Positions 34,945-42,503 of a stretch of 64,000 nucleotides of DNA are shown in pieces. This DNA is from Manganitrophus sp963718695 (GTDB lineage Bacteria; Nitrospirota; Nitrospiria; SBBL01; Manganitrophaceae): assembly GCA_963718695.1 (NCBI GenBank), contig OY970371.1, forward strand, positions 1,178,001 through 1,242,000. The letters run 5' to 3'. A program made the translations under genes and the position numbers. The notes under the pieces were generated by a model. It did not search any database. It saw nothing but the letters and a program-made list of their open reading frames with translations, and was not told where the DNA came from. Every line of letters begins with the position of its first letter. Positions within the stretch are counted from its first letter, which is position 1.

Positions 34945-35972
34945 GATCCGATTCGTCCGATGACGACGGTCGCATCGTCCGTTGGACGGCTATAATCCCT
35001 CAGGAGAAGCGACGCGAGCAGGAGGGGAGAAGCGGCGGCCGATTTGGTATAATCGGCCGGATCCCACTTCGTTGAAATGCCGTCGCTCGAAAGGAGAAAG
35101 AAGTCCCCTTTTTCGATAGGAAACGACTCTTCCCGAAATCGAGGTGAGACCACGCCGAGCGAGCCGTTCATGGAGATCGGCCTTGCCGGGCGGGCGCCGA
35201 ATATCCGGCAATCGATGTTGCCGACGCCTGCGTAGCGCGCACAACCTTCTTTCAAATCAATCCGGAGAATCCCCACCACCGCCCCCTGGGTTTTCTGAAG
35301 CGCCGTATGGAGTCGGTCCAGAAGGATATTGAGAGGAATCGTCCCGCTCTCTTCGAGCCGCTCCTGCGCCACTTGCCTCGCTTTTCTCGCCCCGAGACCA
35401 TGTCCGAGGCCGTCGATCGCCGCCACCTGCAGACGGTCGCCGCTCTGCCAGAAGGAAATCCCATCGCCGTTGTCGATTTCACCCGGCTTCGGCCGGGTGA
35501 GCGCCTCGCAGTCGAAGGGGACTGGGGAAGTGGGGCGTTGTCCCCAGATTCGAGAGACGACGACCGTTCCGACGGATCCCCCGCCGGGACTTGCGATCTC
35601 GGAGTAGATTGCGAAATCATCGGAGAGACGCCGGATCGCGCCCAAACCGCCTCCCAATGTGCCGGCCGTCGAATAATGATCTTGAAGCGCCCGATCCAAA
35701 TGGGAGATACCGGGACCCCGGTCCTCCGAAACGATGAGGAGCCCTTTTTCCCCCAAGTCCGATTGGGTCACGCCGTAGCGGATCATCGCAGAGACGGTGC
35801 GATATTTCTCTAAGTTGCTCGCCATCTCCGCGGCGACGATGCCGACGTTCGATAATTTCTCCTTGGGAAAACCGATCGATTCCGCCAGGCGAACTATTCG
35901 GCGGCGGATCTCACCGGCCCATACCTCTCCTTCGGGGACGATCGAGGAGAACTCAGTAACCCTTAGCGCCAT
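34941..35972 (-). CDS. RsbT-type ATPase fused to an RsbX/SpoIIE-like phosphatase
   Basis: The N-terminal half (about 1-145) is a GHKL domain: VAAEMASNLEKY N box, EDRGPGI G1 and TLGGGLGAIRRL G2. The C-terminal half (about 155-343) is a PP2C phosphatase with AAIDGLGHGLGA, YAGVGNID, LLSSDGIS and PTDDATVV, which are the metal-binding aspartates and glycines of the SpoIIE/RsbX group. RsbX-like phosphatases reset phosphorylated RsbR and RsbS, so this is the likely reset enzyme of this stressosome. It overlaps the rsbT end by 10 bp and the next gene by 4 bp, indicating tight coupling. Confidence 0.88.
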   Translation of the reverse strand: MALRVTEFSSIVPEGEVWAGEIRRRIVRLAESIGFPKEKLSNVGIVAAEMASNLEKYRTVSAMIRYGVTQSDLGEKGLLIVSEDRGPGISHLDRALQDHYSTAGTLGGGLGAIRRLSDDFAIYSEIASPGGGSVGTVVVSRIWGQRPTSPVPFDCEALTRPKPGEIDNGDGISFWQSGDRLQVAAIDGLGHGLGARKARQVAQERLEESGTIPLNILLDRLHTALQKTQGAVVGILRIDLKEGCARYAGVGNIDCRIFGARPARPISMNGSLGVVSPRFREESFPIEKGDFFLLSSDGISTKWDPADYTKSAAASPLLLASLLLRDYSRPTDDATVVIGRIGS

Positions 35973-36370
35973 TTTGAGATCGTTACCCGTGTCCCTTTCC
36001 CGACTTCGGACCAGATGTCGAATTCATCCACGAGCCGCTTCGTCCCCGGCAAGCCGAGTCCCAATCCGTTGCTCGTCGAGTAGCCCTCCTTCATCGCCAT
36101 CTCGATGTTGGGAATGCCCGGTCCCTTATCGTGGCAGATGATCCGCAGACCGGTCCGGACGCCGTTGCGGATCGTTTCCATCTCAATGGTTCCGCCGCCG
36201 GCGTACTTCACCATGTTTCGGATCAGCTCGCTGACGGCCGTGGTGATCCGGGTTTGATCGACCAGGCTGAGCCCGATGGCTTGCGCCTGGACGCGGACCT
36301 CCTGACGGGCCCGCACCAGATCGATCTCGCCTGAAATCGGGAGGCGGGTTGCCCGACTAACCGTGACCAT
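35963..36370 (-). CDS. rsbT: Stressosome serine/threonine kinase RsbT
   Basis: GHKL-fold protein kinase that phosphorylates the STAS domains of RsbR and RsbS on stress and is then released to activate its target. The N box ELIRNMVKYAGGG, G1 HDKGPGI and G2 GLGLGLPGTKRLVDEF are intact. ATG 36370 (135 aa) has GGAGG 11 bases upstream; a longer frame to 36394 reaches further into rsbS. The size and order rsbR-rsbS-rsbT match known stressosome operons. Confidence 0.93.
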   Translation of the reverse strand: MVTVSRATRLPISGEIDLVRARQEVRVQAQAIGLSLVDQTRITTAVSELIRNMVKYAGGGTIEMETIRNGVRTGLRIICHDKGPGIPNIEMAMKEGYSTSNGLGLGLPGTKRLVDEFDIWSEVGKGTRVTISKWR

Positions 36371-36794
36371 TACGGATGCTCTCCTCCAAGCCAAGTTCCT
36401 TCGATCCTGTGCCGTTGGTATCGAGGTCGTTGTCTTCCTGGCCGATTCTCTCCCGAAGGAGCTGCAGGCCCCGCTCGACGTTCAGGGCCGTCGGGATCTG
36501 TTTTAACTCCAGGCCCAGCTCCACGAGCGTGATCGCGACCGAGGGTTGAATTCCGACGACCACCACGACGGCGTTCATGATCCTCGCCATCGAAGCGGTA
36601 TCGGAGAGGACCCGGCCCAAGAACGAATCGACGATATCGACCACCGAGATATCGATGATCACCCCGCGGGCCGAAGTCTTCTCGATTTTGCTGAGCAGAT
36701 CGCTCTGCATTGTTGTGGCGACCTGGTCCTGGAGATCGGTTTGGATCGAAACGAGAAGGGTGTCGCCGACTTTGATGATCGGGATCTTTTCCAT
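36357..36794 (-). CDS. rsbS: Stressosome scaffold STAS protein RsbS
   Basis: STAS-domain core subunit of the stressosome that sequesters RsbT. The phosphorylation site Ser57 lies in IVDSFLGRVL, and VGIQPSVAITLVELGLEL matches the RsbS-type STAS signature. After the domain comes an acidic tail of about 25 residues that B. subtilis RsbS lacks, overlapping the rsbT start region. The ATG shares one base with the rsbR stop (TAATG). Confidence 0.93.
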   Translation of the reverse strand: MEKIPIIKVGDTLLVSIQTDLQDQVATTMQSDLLSKIEKTSARGVIIDISVVDIVDSFLGRVLSDTASMARIMNAVVVVVGIQPSVAITLVELGLELKQIPTALNVERGLQLLRERIGQEDNDLDTNGTGSKELGLEESIRNGHG

Positions 36795-37708
36795 TAGCTC
36801 CGTCCCTTCTGGCCTTTCGCCGCCTGTCCCGCTGCGATTCCCTTTTCCAGCAGGCTCACCCCGTTCCGAGCCTCTTCGGTCATTTGTTGCTTCGTCATCC
36901 GGAGCGCCAGCTTCAGCCCATCCGCCATCGTCGCCCGCGTCTGAATGCCGGAGAGATCGACCCCCAGGTGAACGATCGTTTGTGCGATCGCAGGCGAGAC
37001 CCCGGTAATGATCACCTCCGCGCCCAAAAGCCGCGTCGCCGCAACCGTTTTCATGATGTGGTTGGCAACCAGGGTATCGACGGTCGGAACCCCGGTGATG
37101 TCGAGGATCGCCACGCTGGCCGTCGAATCGACGATCTTTTGAAGGAGCTTTTCCATCACCGTCATCGTCCGTCTGGAGTCGAGGGTGCCGATCAGCGGCA
37201 GGGCGAGAATCCCCTCCCAGATCTTGACGACGGGGGTGGAGAGCTCGGCCATGTCGAGATGTTGGCGCGCGATCACCTCTTCGCGGGTGTCGAGGTAACT
37301 GTCGAAGGTCAGAAGCCCCAGCCGGTCGAGGAGGAGTGAAAAGGGCATCACCTCGCTGGTAAAGGTCTCCTCGCTTTTGGCCAGAGGCTGAAGCATCGGG
37401 AGGATGACCTCTTTAAGGCTGAAGATAAACGTGGCGGTTTCGGTCGGGGAGAATCCCTTCTGCACCCGGTCCTTCGAGAGTTCTTTGAGAAACGCGACGA
37501 CCGGCGCCGCAGTCGGGTCATTTGGGTCGAGAGAGCCCCCTTTTTGCATGATCTCCTCTAACAGATCGAGAAACTCGGTGCACGATCGCCGAAGCTCAGC
37601 CGGATTCACTCCCCCCTTTCCGGTCAAAGAGAGCTGCTGCTTGACCCAGCTCTCAAGGATTTCGTCTTTTCGCTTTCGCAAGATGTCCGGAAATTTTTGT
37701 CCCTTCAT
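36794..37708 (-). CDS. rsbR: Stressosome sensor RsbR (RsbRD-type N terminus)
   Basis: The N-terminal about 150 residues resemble the RsbRD-type helical co-antagonist domain (RKDEILESWVKQQL; LLDRLGLLTFDSYL) rather than a PAS or LOV fold. The C-terminal STAS domain (about 160-280) has LDSRRTMTVMEKLL, LDITGVPTVDT with Thr212 as the likely RsbT target, and VSPAIAQTIVHLGVDLSGI. RsbR subunits form the sensory turrets of the stressosome; the turret ligand here is unknown. It is the first gene of the operon, with a promoter at 37808-37836. Only one rsbR paralogue is seen in the window. Confidence 0.92.
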   Translation of the reverse strand: MKGQKFPDILRKRKDEILESWVKQQLSLTGKGGVNPAELRRSCTEFLDLLEEIMQKGGSLDPNDPTAAPVVAFLKELSKDRVQKGFSPTETATFIFSLKEVILPMLQPLAKSEETFTSEVMPFSLLLDRLGLLTFDSYLDTREEVIARQHLDMAELSTPVVKIWEGILALPLIGTLDSRRTMTVMEKLLQKIVDSTASVAILDITGVPTVDTLVANHIMKTVAATRLLGAEVIITGVSPAIAQTIVHLGVDLSGIQTRATMADGLKLALRMTKQQMTEEARNGVSLLEKGIAAGQAAKGQKGRS

Positions 37709-37807
37709 GGTCGGCTCCGTCGGTAAGGGAGTTCAAAGACTCCCGTTTTAATGGTCAGAATGTCATTGAAAGAGGACTAAAATGAGAGGTTCGAAAAACC
37801 ATTTATT

Positions 37808-37836
37808 ACAATACGCAGACGTAAAAAGGAAGTCAA
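37808..37836 (-). promoter_or_regulatory. Candidate sigma-70 promoter of the stressosome operon
   Basis: On the minus strand TTGACT (37836-37831) and TATTGT (37813-37808) are separated by 17 bp, about 100 bp before the rsbR ATG. The leader contains a hairpin, GGGAGT (37728-37733) against ACTCCC (37740-37745). The rest of the 315-bp gap to ampG holds nothing else that I can support. Confidence 0.55.
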
Positions 37837-38023
37837 TCCCCCGCTTTCTTTTTATCATACCGTTCAGACAGAGACTGAGAATGTAAGGAAGATGACAAAA
37901 CGATCCGAACCGGGTAAAGTAGCGGGAGTGATGATCGTCTGATTGGAATCCTCCGCATTTCTGGATACCCATGTTTAGAATCTCTAAGGTGAGTCAAATG
38001 TTCTTTCGGGTAGACAACAAGCG

Positions 38024-39274
38024 ATGAACCTCTATCTTCAGGTCTTCAGCAATCGGCGGGTCGCCGTGTTGCTGCTGCTCGGGTTTTCCTCGGGTCTGCC
38101 CTTGGCGCTCACCTTCGGCACCTTGCAGGCCTGGATGAAGGATGCGGGGGTCGATCTGGCCACCATCGGCGCCATTACCCTGGTCGGGTTGCCCTATACG
38201 GTGAAATATCTCTGGGCGCCCCTCATGGACCGGTATACTCCCCCCTTTCTGGGGCGGCGGCGGGGCTGGCTGGTGTTGACGCAGCTCAGCCTCATGGCGG
38301 CGATCACCTTCATGGGGAGTTTGAGCCCGGTCCGGCAACCCTGGCTGCTGGCGGTGACGGCGGTGCTCGTTTCTTTTCTCTCCGCGAGCCAGGACATCGT
38401 GGTCGACGCGTACCGGGCGGACGTTCTCAGAGAGGAAGAGCTCGGCGCGGGAGCGGCGGTCTCGGTGCTGGGGTACCGCCTCGGAATGCTCGCCTCCGGG
38501 GCGATGGCGCTGATCCTGGCCGACCACTTGCCTTGGGCGGCGGTCTATCAGATCATGGCGGGGCTGATGTCGATCGGCCTGGCCGCCGCTCTGTGGGGGA
38601 CGGAGCCGAAGAGCGGCGGCAGTCCGCGCAGTCTGGCCGAGGCGGTGGCGCTCCCCTTCAAAGCTTTCTTCAGCCGCGATGCCGCCTTTGTTCTGCTCCT
38701 TTTCATTATTCTCTATAAGCTCCCGGATGCGGTCGCGGGGGCGATGACGACCCCCTTCTTGCTCGATGTCGGTTTCTCCAAAACCGAAATCGGCGCGGTG
38801 AACAAGGGGTTTGGACTGATCGCCACGATCTTCGGCGCCGTGGCCGCCGGCGGTCTCATTGCGCGCCTCGGTATTTATCGTTCCCTCTGGGCCTTCGGCA
38901 TTCTTCAGGCGGTCACCAATCTGACCTATATGGGGGTCGCCCTGGCGGGGCAGAACAAGGCCGCGCTGATTCTGGCGGTCGGCGTCGACAACCTCTCCGG
39001 CGGAATGGGAACGGCGGCCTTCGTCGCCTTCTTGATGAGCCTCACCGAAAAGCGCTACAGCGCCACCCAGTATGCCCTGCTCTCCAGCCTGATGGCGATC
39101 ACCCCGAAAATCGCCGGCGCGCCGACCGGCCTCATGGCCGCCGGACTGGGGTGGACGATGTTTTTCGCCGTCAGCGTATTGGGGGCGATTCCGGGACTGG
39201 CGGTGTTGTGGTGGTTGATGCGGCGCGGGGCGATCGGGGGGAGAGTGGCGGCCGCGCCGGTGGCGGCGGATTAG
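38024..39274 (+). CDS. ampG: AmpG-like MFS permease
   Basis: Major facilitator protein of 416 residues with about 12 hydrophobic helices. It resembles AmpG, the proton-coupled importer of GlcNAc-anhydroMurNAc muropeptides for peptidoglycan recycling. Family features are GFSSGLPLALTFGTLQAW in helix 1, YTVKYLWAPLMDRYTPPFLGRRRGW after helix 2, and SASQDIVVDAYRAD. E. coli AmpG has about 490 residues and 14 helices; this shorter form matches many non-enteric homologues. ATG 38024 is used; ribosome binding site weak (AGACAACAAGCG). The gene is divergent from the stressosome operon. Confidence 0.87.
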   Translation: MNLYLQVFSNRRVAVLLLLGFSSGLPLALTFGTLQAWMKDAGVDLATIGAITLVGLPYTVKYLWAPLMDRYTPPFLGRRRGWLVLTQLSLMAAITFMGSLSPVRQPWLLAVTAVLVSFLSASQDIVVDAYRADVLREEELGAGAAVSVLGYRLGMLASGAMALILADHLPWAAVYQIMAGLMSIGLAAALWGTEPKSGGSPRSLAEAVALPFKAFFSRDAAFVLLLFIILYKLPDAVAGAMTTPFLLDVGFSKTEIGAVNKGFGLIATIFGAVAAGGLIARLGIYRSLWAFGILQAVTNLTYMGVALAGQNKAALILAVGVDNLSGGMGTAAFVAFLMSLTEKRYSATQYALLSSLMAITPKIAGAPTGLMAAGLGWTMFFAVSVLGAIPGLAVLWWLMRRGAIGGRVAAAPVAAD

Positions 39275-39283
39275 ATCGGTTTT

Positions 39284-39310
39284 GTAGGGGCAGACCGGCG
39301 TGTCTGCCCG
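39284..39310. repeat. GTAGGGGC palindrome, copy 4
   Basis: GTAGGGGCAGAC is followed by a five- to six-base loop and GTCTGCCCG, forming an 8-bp stem GGGCAGAC/GTCTGCCC. It is directly downstream of ampG and begins with the same GTAGGGGC as the other copies. Confidence 0.65.
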
Positions 39311-39353
39311 CTCTCTCTTTATCCGACCGAAATCCTCAATCAATCTCACACGT

Positions 39354-39381
39354 TTGATTTCTTGGAATAATATGATATGAT
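39354..39381 (+). promoter_or_regulatory. Candidate sigma-70 promoter of the fmdE-like gene
   Basis: TTGATT (39354-39359), 16-bp spacer, TATGAT (39376-39381), 40 bp before ATG 39422. Confidence 0.55.
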
Positions 39382-39421
39382 CGCGGGCAAATAATGAACT
39401 TTTTCCGGAAGGGGGCGAAGT

Positions 39422-40015
39422 ATGGATCCTGAATTCAAAAAGGCGGTTGATTTTCATCGGCATCTTTGTTTGGATATCGCCGTCGGTTATCGGGCCGCAA
39501 AAGTCTTGATGCGGGAGATGGGAGACCAGATGAAGAATATGAAGGAACTGGTCGCCCTGGTCGGAAATGAGACCTGCGCGCTCGATGCGATTCAGGAGAT
39601 CACCGGCTGCACCTTCGGGAAGCGGAATCTCTATCTCACCCAGGTCGGCAAGCCGGTTTATATTCTCCAGAACACCAAGACCGGAAAAGCGGTCCGGGCC
39701 TACTGCACCTACTGGGACACCTTCGATCACGCGCAGCTGCGAAAGTTTCGGAAAGAGGCGACCGCTCCCAACGCCACGGCGGAAAACAAAGCGGCTTTCC
39801 AAAAGCTGACCGACGATAAGATCAATGAGATCCTAAACGCGCCTGACGCAGCCCTCTTTAAAATTGAGCATGTGACCCTTCCCCCGCCGCCGAAGACGGG
39901 TAAATATGACGCCGAGGCGTGCGGGAACTGCGGCGAGCAGACGAATGTCGCTCTCCTGAGGGAAGAAAGTGGGAAGAAGCTTTGCAAGGAGTGTCTTGAG
40001 GTCGGGGTCCACTAA
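39422..40015 (+). CDS. FmdE-family protein with C-terminal zinc finger
   Basis: Member of the FmdE family, named from its presence in molybdenum formylmethanofuran dehydrogenase operons of methanogens; its biochemical role is unsettled. The N terminus has the family motif FHRHLCLDIAVGYRAA with His12, His14 and Cys16, and GNETCALDAIQEITGCTFGKRNL. The C-terminal tail carries a CxxC...CxxC zinc-ribbon (CGNCGE and CKEC), like the TraR-type finger. Redox or metal handling is plausible. No formylmethanofuran genes are present, though a molybdenum-cofactor island lies at 54377-58316. 197 residues; ATG 39422 follows GGAAGGGGG. Confidence 0.85.
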   Translation: MDPEFKKAVDFHRHLCLDIAVGYRAAKVLMREMGDQMKNMKELVALVGNETCALDAIQEITGCTFGKRNLYLTQVGKPVYILQNTKTGKAVRAYCTYWDTFDHAQLRKFRKEATAPNATAENKAAFQKLTDDKINEILNAPDAALFKIEHVTLPPPPKTGKYDAEACGNCGEQTNVALLREESGKKLCKECLEVGVH

Positions 40016-40026
40016 CAGCTTTAATC

Positions 40027-40133
40027 CGTCATTCCCGATAGCCCAGGAAAAGGGGCGGCCACCAGATGTTTCATCGGGAATCCAGTGCACTTAAATCAAA
40101 GGCTTCTGGATTCCCGCTTTCGCGGGAATGACG
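40027..40133. repeat. 107-bp element with 11-bp terminal inverted repeats
   Basis: Starts CGTCATTCCCG (40027-40037) and ends CGGGAATGACG (40123-40133), which are perfect inverted repeats. Inside is a second hairpin, AATCCAG...CTGGATT, and a CCCGCTTTCGCGGG stem at the right end. A degenerate relative with the same internal AATCCAGTGC-CTTAAA segment is at 56724-56846. This resembles non-autonomous, MITE-like repeats of the ATTCCCGCGAAAGCGGGAAT type found in many bacteria. Confidence 0.8.
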
Positions 40134-40181
40134 CTGGGTGTCAGGGCGGGTCGATGACCCGCCTGGTTTTTTGGAGACGGC

Positions 40182-41240
40182 ATGTCGGGAAGCACTTTCG
40201 GGCAAATTTTTCGGGTGACCACCTTCGGTGAAAGCCACGGGATCGCGCTCGGGGCGATCGTCGACGGCTGCCCCGCCGGGTTGTCCCTTTCGGAGGAAGA
40301 TCTTCAGAAAGATCTCGATCGGCGAAAGCCGGGCCAGAGCAAGCTCGTCACGCAGCGGAAAGAGTCGGACGGTGTGAAGATCCTCTCCGGAATCTTCGAA
40401 GGGCGGACGACCGGAACGCCGATCGGCCTCATCATCTACAACGAAGATGCCAAGTCGAAAGATTACGAGTCGATCAAAGATCTCTTCCGCCCGGGGCACG
40501 CCGATTATACTTTTTTTAAAAAATACGGCTTTCGCGATTACCGCGGCGGCGGACGCTCTTCCGCGCGCGAGACGGTGGCGCGGGTGGCGGCGGGGGCGAT
40601 CGCCCGGAAGATCCTCTCGCGCGAGGGGATCGAGATTGTCGGCTATGTCGCGCAGGTCGGGCCGGTCAAAATCAAGAAGATCGATTATGCGCAGATCCGC
40701 CAGAACCCGCTCTTCTGTCCCGATCCCGATGCGGTGGAGGAGATGACGCAGGTCATCCAGCGGGCGCAGTCGGAAAAAGACTCGGTGGGAGCGATGGTGG
40801 AAGTGGTCGCGAAAGGGGTTCCCGCCGGGCTCGGCGAGCCGGTCTTCGATAAGCTCGATGCGGCGCTCGCGGGGGCGATGATGTCGATCAATGCCGTGAA
40901 GGGGGTCGAGATCGGGGCCGGGTTCGAGGTCGTGACGATGCGGGGGAGCGAGAATTGCGATCCGATCACGCCGGCCGGATTTAAATCCAACAATGCCGGC
41001 GGCATCCTCGGCGGGATCTCCAACGGGGACGAGATCGTGGTCCGAATGGCGGTCAAGCCGACCTCTTCGATTGCCATCGAGCAAGAGACGATCGACATTC
41101 ACGGCCGCCCCGCCAAAATCGCCACCAAGGGGCGCCACGATCCCTGCGTCGGCCTGCGCGCCGTCCCGATCGCCGAGGCGATGATGGCGCTGGTCCTGGT
41201 CGATCACTTCCTCAGAAACAAACTTTCCAGATTAGGCTAG
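40182..41240 (+). CDS. aroC: Chorismate synthase
   Basis: Last step of the shikimate pathway: converts EPSP to chorismate, needing reduced FMN. Signatures are GESHG near residue 17, KKYGFRDYRGGGRSSARET, ARKILSREG, the late FKSNNAGGILGGISNG and the R-HDPCVGLRAVPIAEAM segment. Length 352 aa is normal. ATG 40182 follows TTGGAGAC. Stands alone on this strand; the DUF4124 gene converges with 3 bp between stops. Confidence 0.96.
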   Translation: MSGSTFGQIFRVTTFGESHGIALGAIVDGCPAGLSLSEEDLQKDLDRRKPGQSKLVTQRKESDGVKILSGIFEGRTTGTPIGLIIYNEDAKSKDYESIKDLFRPGHADYTFFKKYGFRDYRGGGRSSARETVARVAAGAIARKILSREGIEIVGYVAQVGPVKIKKIDYAQIRQNPLFCPDPDAVEEMTQVIQRAQSEKDSVGAMVEVVAKGVPAGLGEPVFDKLDAALAGAMMSINAVKGVEIGAGFEVVTMRGSENCDPITPAGFKSNNAGGILGGISNGDEIVVRMAVKPTSSIAIEQETIDIHGRPAKIATKGRHDPCVGLRAVPIAEAMMALVLVDHFLRNKLSRLG

Positions 41241-41243
41241 CGG

Positions 41244-41789
41244 TTATTCACCGGCGCGCATCAGCGCGTCGACCGCCGCCTCTTGCTGCTTCTGGGCCTC
41301 TTCCATTTTTTTCACGGCTTCCTTGGTCTGATTAATCGGCCGGGGAGTGGGTATGAATGGCTCCGCCGCTTTCTGAAAGGCGGCGGGAGTGATCGGCGTT
41401 TCCTGGGAGACGAGAACGCTGTAGATCGCGGCGCCGAGAAAGGCAACGAAGAGGAACTTCGTTGCCAACCGAAGGAGAAAACTTTCTGTTTTGTATTGGA
41501 TGTACAACATGCCGATGGAGAGAATGATAAAGACGATGATGTACTTGGAAAGGGGATGGTCGATCCACCGGGCGGGCCCGCTTGCAGACGAGTCGGCCGG
41601 CATCTGAACGGTTTGGAGGGGGGGAGGGGCCGCCTCTTGAAGGTTCGGCCGCTGATCTTCGGGGACGTTCTCGATATTATCGGTGAAAGAGATCGCCCCG
41701 TTTTTGTCGGTATATTTGAAGACTTCGGCGGTTCCGCGGGTGGGAAGAAGCAGGATCAACCCGATCAAGAGAAAGAGTCCGCTGCGCAT
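41244..41789 (-). CDS. DUF4124 membrane protein
   Basis: A signal peptide or first helix (SGLFLLIGLILLLP) is followed by the DUF4124 motif VFKYTDKNGAISFTDN, a small beta-hairpin fold seen in many proteobacterial envelope proteins. Further on, two hydrophobic segments lie at about 85-103 (YIIVFIILSIGMLYI) and 112-130 (ATKFLFVAFLGAAIYSV), then a proline-rich stretch and a charged, Gln/Ala-rich coiled C terminus. ATG 41789 (181 aa) has GGAGGTGAAT upstream, a very strong ribosome binding site; the longer frame from 41837 is not supported. Function unknown; probably inner-membrane anchored. Confidence 0.75.
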   Translation of the reverse strand: MRSGLFLLIGLILLLPTRGTAEVFKYTDKNGAISFTDNIENVPEDQRPNLQEAAPPPLQTVQMPADSSASGPARWIDHPLSKYIIVFIILSIGMLYIQYKTESFLLRLATKFLFVAFLGAAIYSVLVSQETPITPAAFQKAAEPFIPTPRPINQTKEAVKKMEEAQKQQEAAVDALMRAGE

Positions 41790-41851
41790 ATTCACCTCCA
41801 ATGAGTCTAATCTATCCGGTGGGTCCGGTTCTGTCAATGAAGGGGATGATC

Positions 41852-42355
41852 GTGCCGCCCACGATTCGAATCGCCGAGAAGCAAGAAGATTTCTTTCGGT
41901 TGATCCGCCTTCGGGAAGAAGTCTTCGTGATCGAGCAGGGGGTTCCGCTTGAGATCGAGCTCGATGACGCGGATGATCGTGCGATCCACTTCGTCGCGAT
42001 CTCGGGGAGAGAGGTGATCGGCACGGCGCGGCTGGTCGTGAAAGGGAGATCGGGCCAGAGAAAATCGGGAAAGATCGGCCGGATGGCGGTCCGGAAGGAT
42101 TGGCGCGGAAAGGGGGTTGGGACCGCGCTGATCGATTTTATCAAGAAGAGTTCCAAAAGGAAAAGACTGATCGCTCTCTACCTCCACGCACAGGAATCGG
42201 CCCTTCCTTTTTATCGGCGTCTCGGTTTTACCCCGGAGGGAGATCGGTTTTATGAGGCCGGCATTCCGCACCGAAAGATGATTTTAAATGAGGGTAGGTG
42301 GGAGGGAGTAGGGGGGCGGCGAAAAATCGACAAAAAGGGGGGATGGACATTTTAA
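41852..42355 (+). CDS. GNAT family N-acetyltransferase
   Basis: GCN5-related acetyltransferase, about 167 residues. It resembles YjcF/ElaA-type members: IRLREEVFVIEQGVPLEIELDD, then ARLVVKG, the acetyl-CoA loop GRMAVRKDWRGKGVGTALID (R-x-x-G-x-G/A) and a late LPFYRRLGFTPEG. The start is unclear: ATG 41837, ATG 41846 and GTG 41852 are in frame. I chose GTG 41852 because AAGGGG lies six bases before it. The stop codon overlaps the left arm of the inverted repeat upstream of icd. The 20-residue glycine/arginine-rich tail is unusual. Substrate unknown. Confidence 0.8.
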   Translation: MPPTIRIAEKQEDFFRLIRLREEVFVIEQGVPLEIELDDADDRAIHFVAISGREVIGTARLVVKGRSGQRKSGKIGRMAVRKDWRGKGVGTALIDFIKKSSKRKRLIALYLHAQESALPFYRRLGFTPEGDRFYEAGIPHRKMILNEGRWEGVGGRRKIDKKGGWTF

Positions 42356-42400
42356 ATGCAACAAATTTTACTTGACGTGGCGTTTCTCTTTGCATTTAAA
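42351..42400 (+). promoter_or_regulatory. icd promoter flanked by an 11-bp inverted repeat (candidate operator)
   Basis: TTGACG (42372-42377), 17-bp spacer and TTTAAA (42395-42400) form a sigma-70-like promoter for icd. Perfect inverted repeats TTTAAATGCAA (42351-42361) and TTGCATTTAAA (42390-42400) flank it, the right arm covering the -10 box. Arms are 28 bp apart. A dimeric regulator contacting both arms, or bending between them, would block polymerase. Confidence 0.6.
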
Positions 42401-42503
42401 TAGGGACTTAGATCGCGCGGAATTATATGTTGAATAGAAGAAAGTAACGGTCCAGTAGGCTCAGAAACTCGGGGAAATTGAATCTTTCAAGAGAGGAAAA
42501 ACG

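Noticed and set aside
37994..39802. 602-codon open frame antisense to ampG and the FmdE gene
   Set aside because: Low-complexity, Arg/Gln/His-rich translation with no domain, crossing two genes that have clear families; a typical shadow frame of G+C-biased codons.
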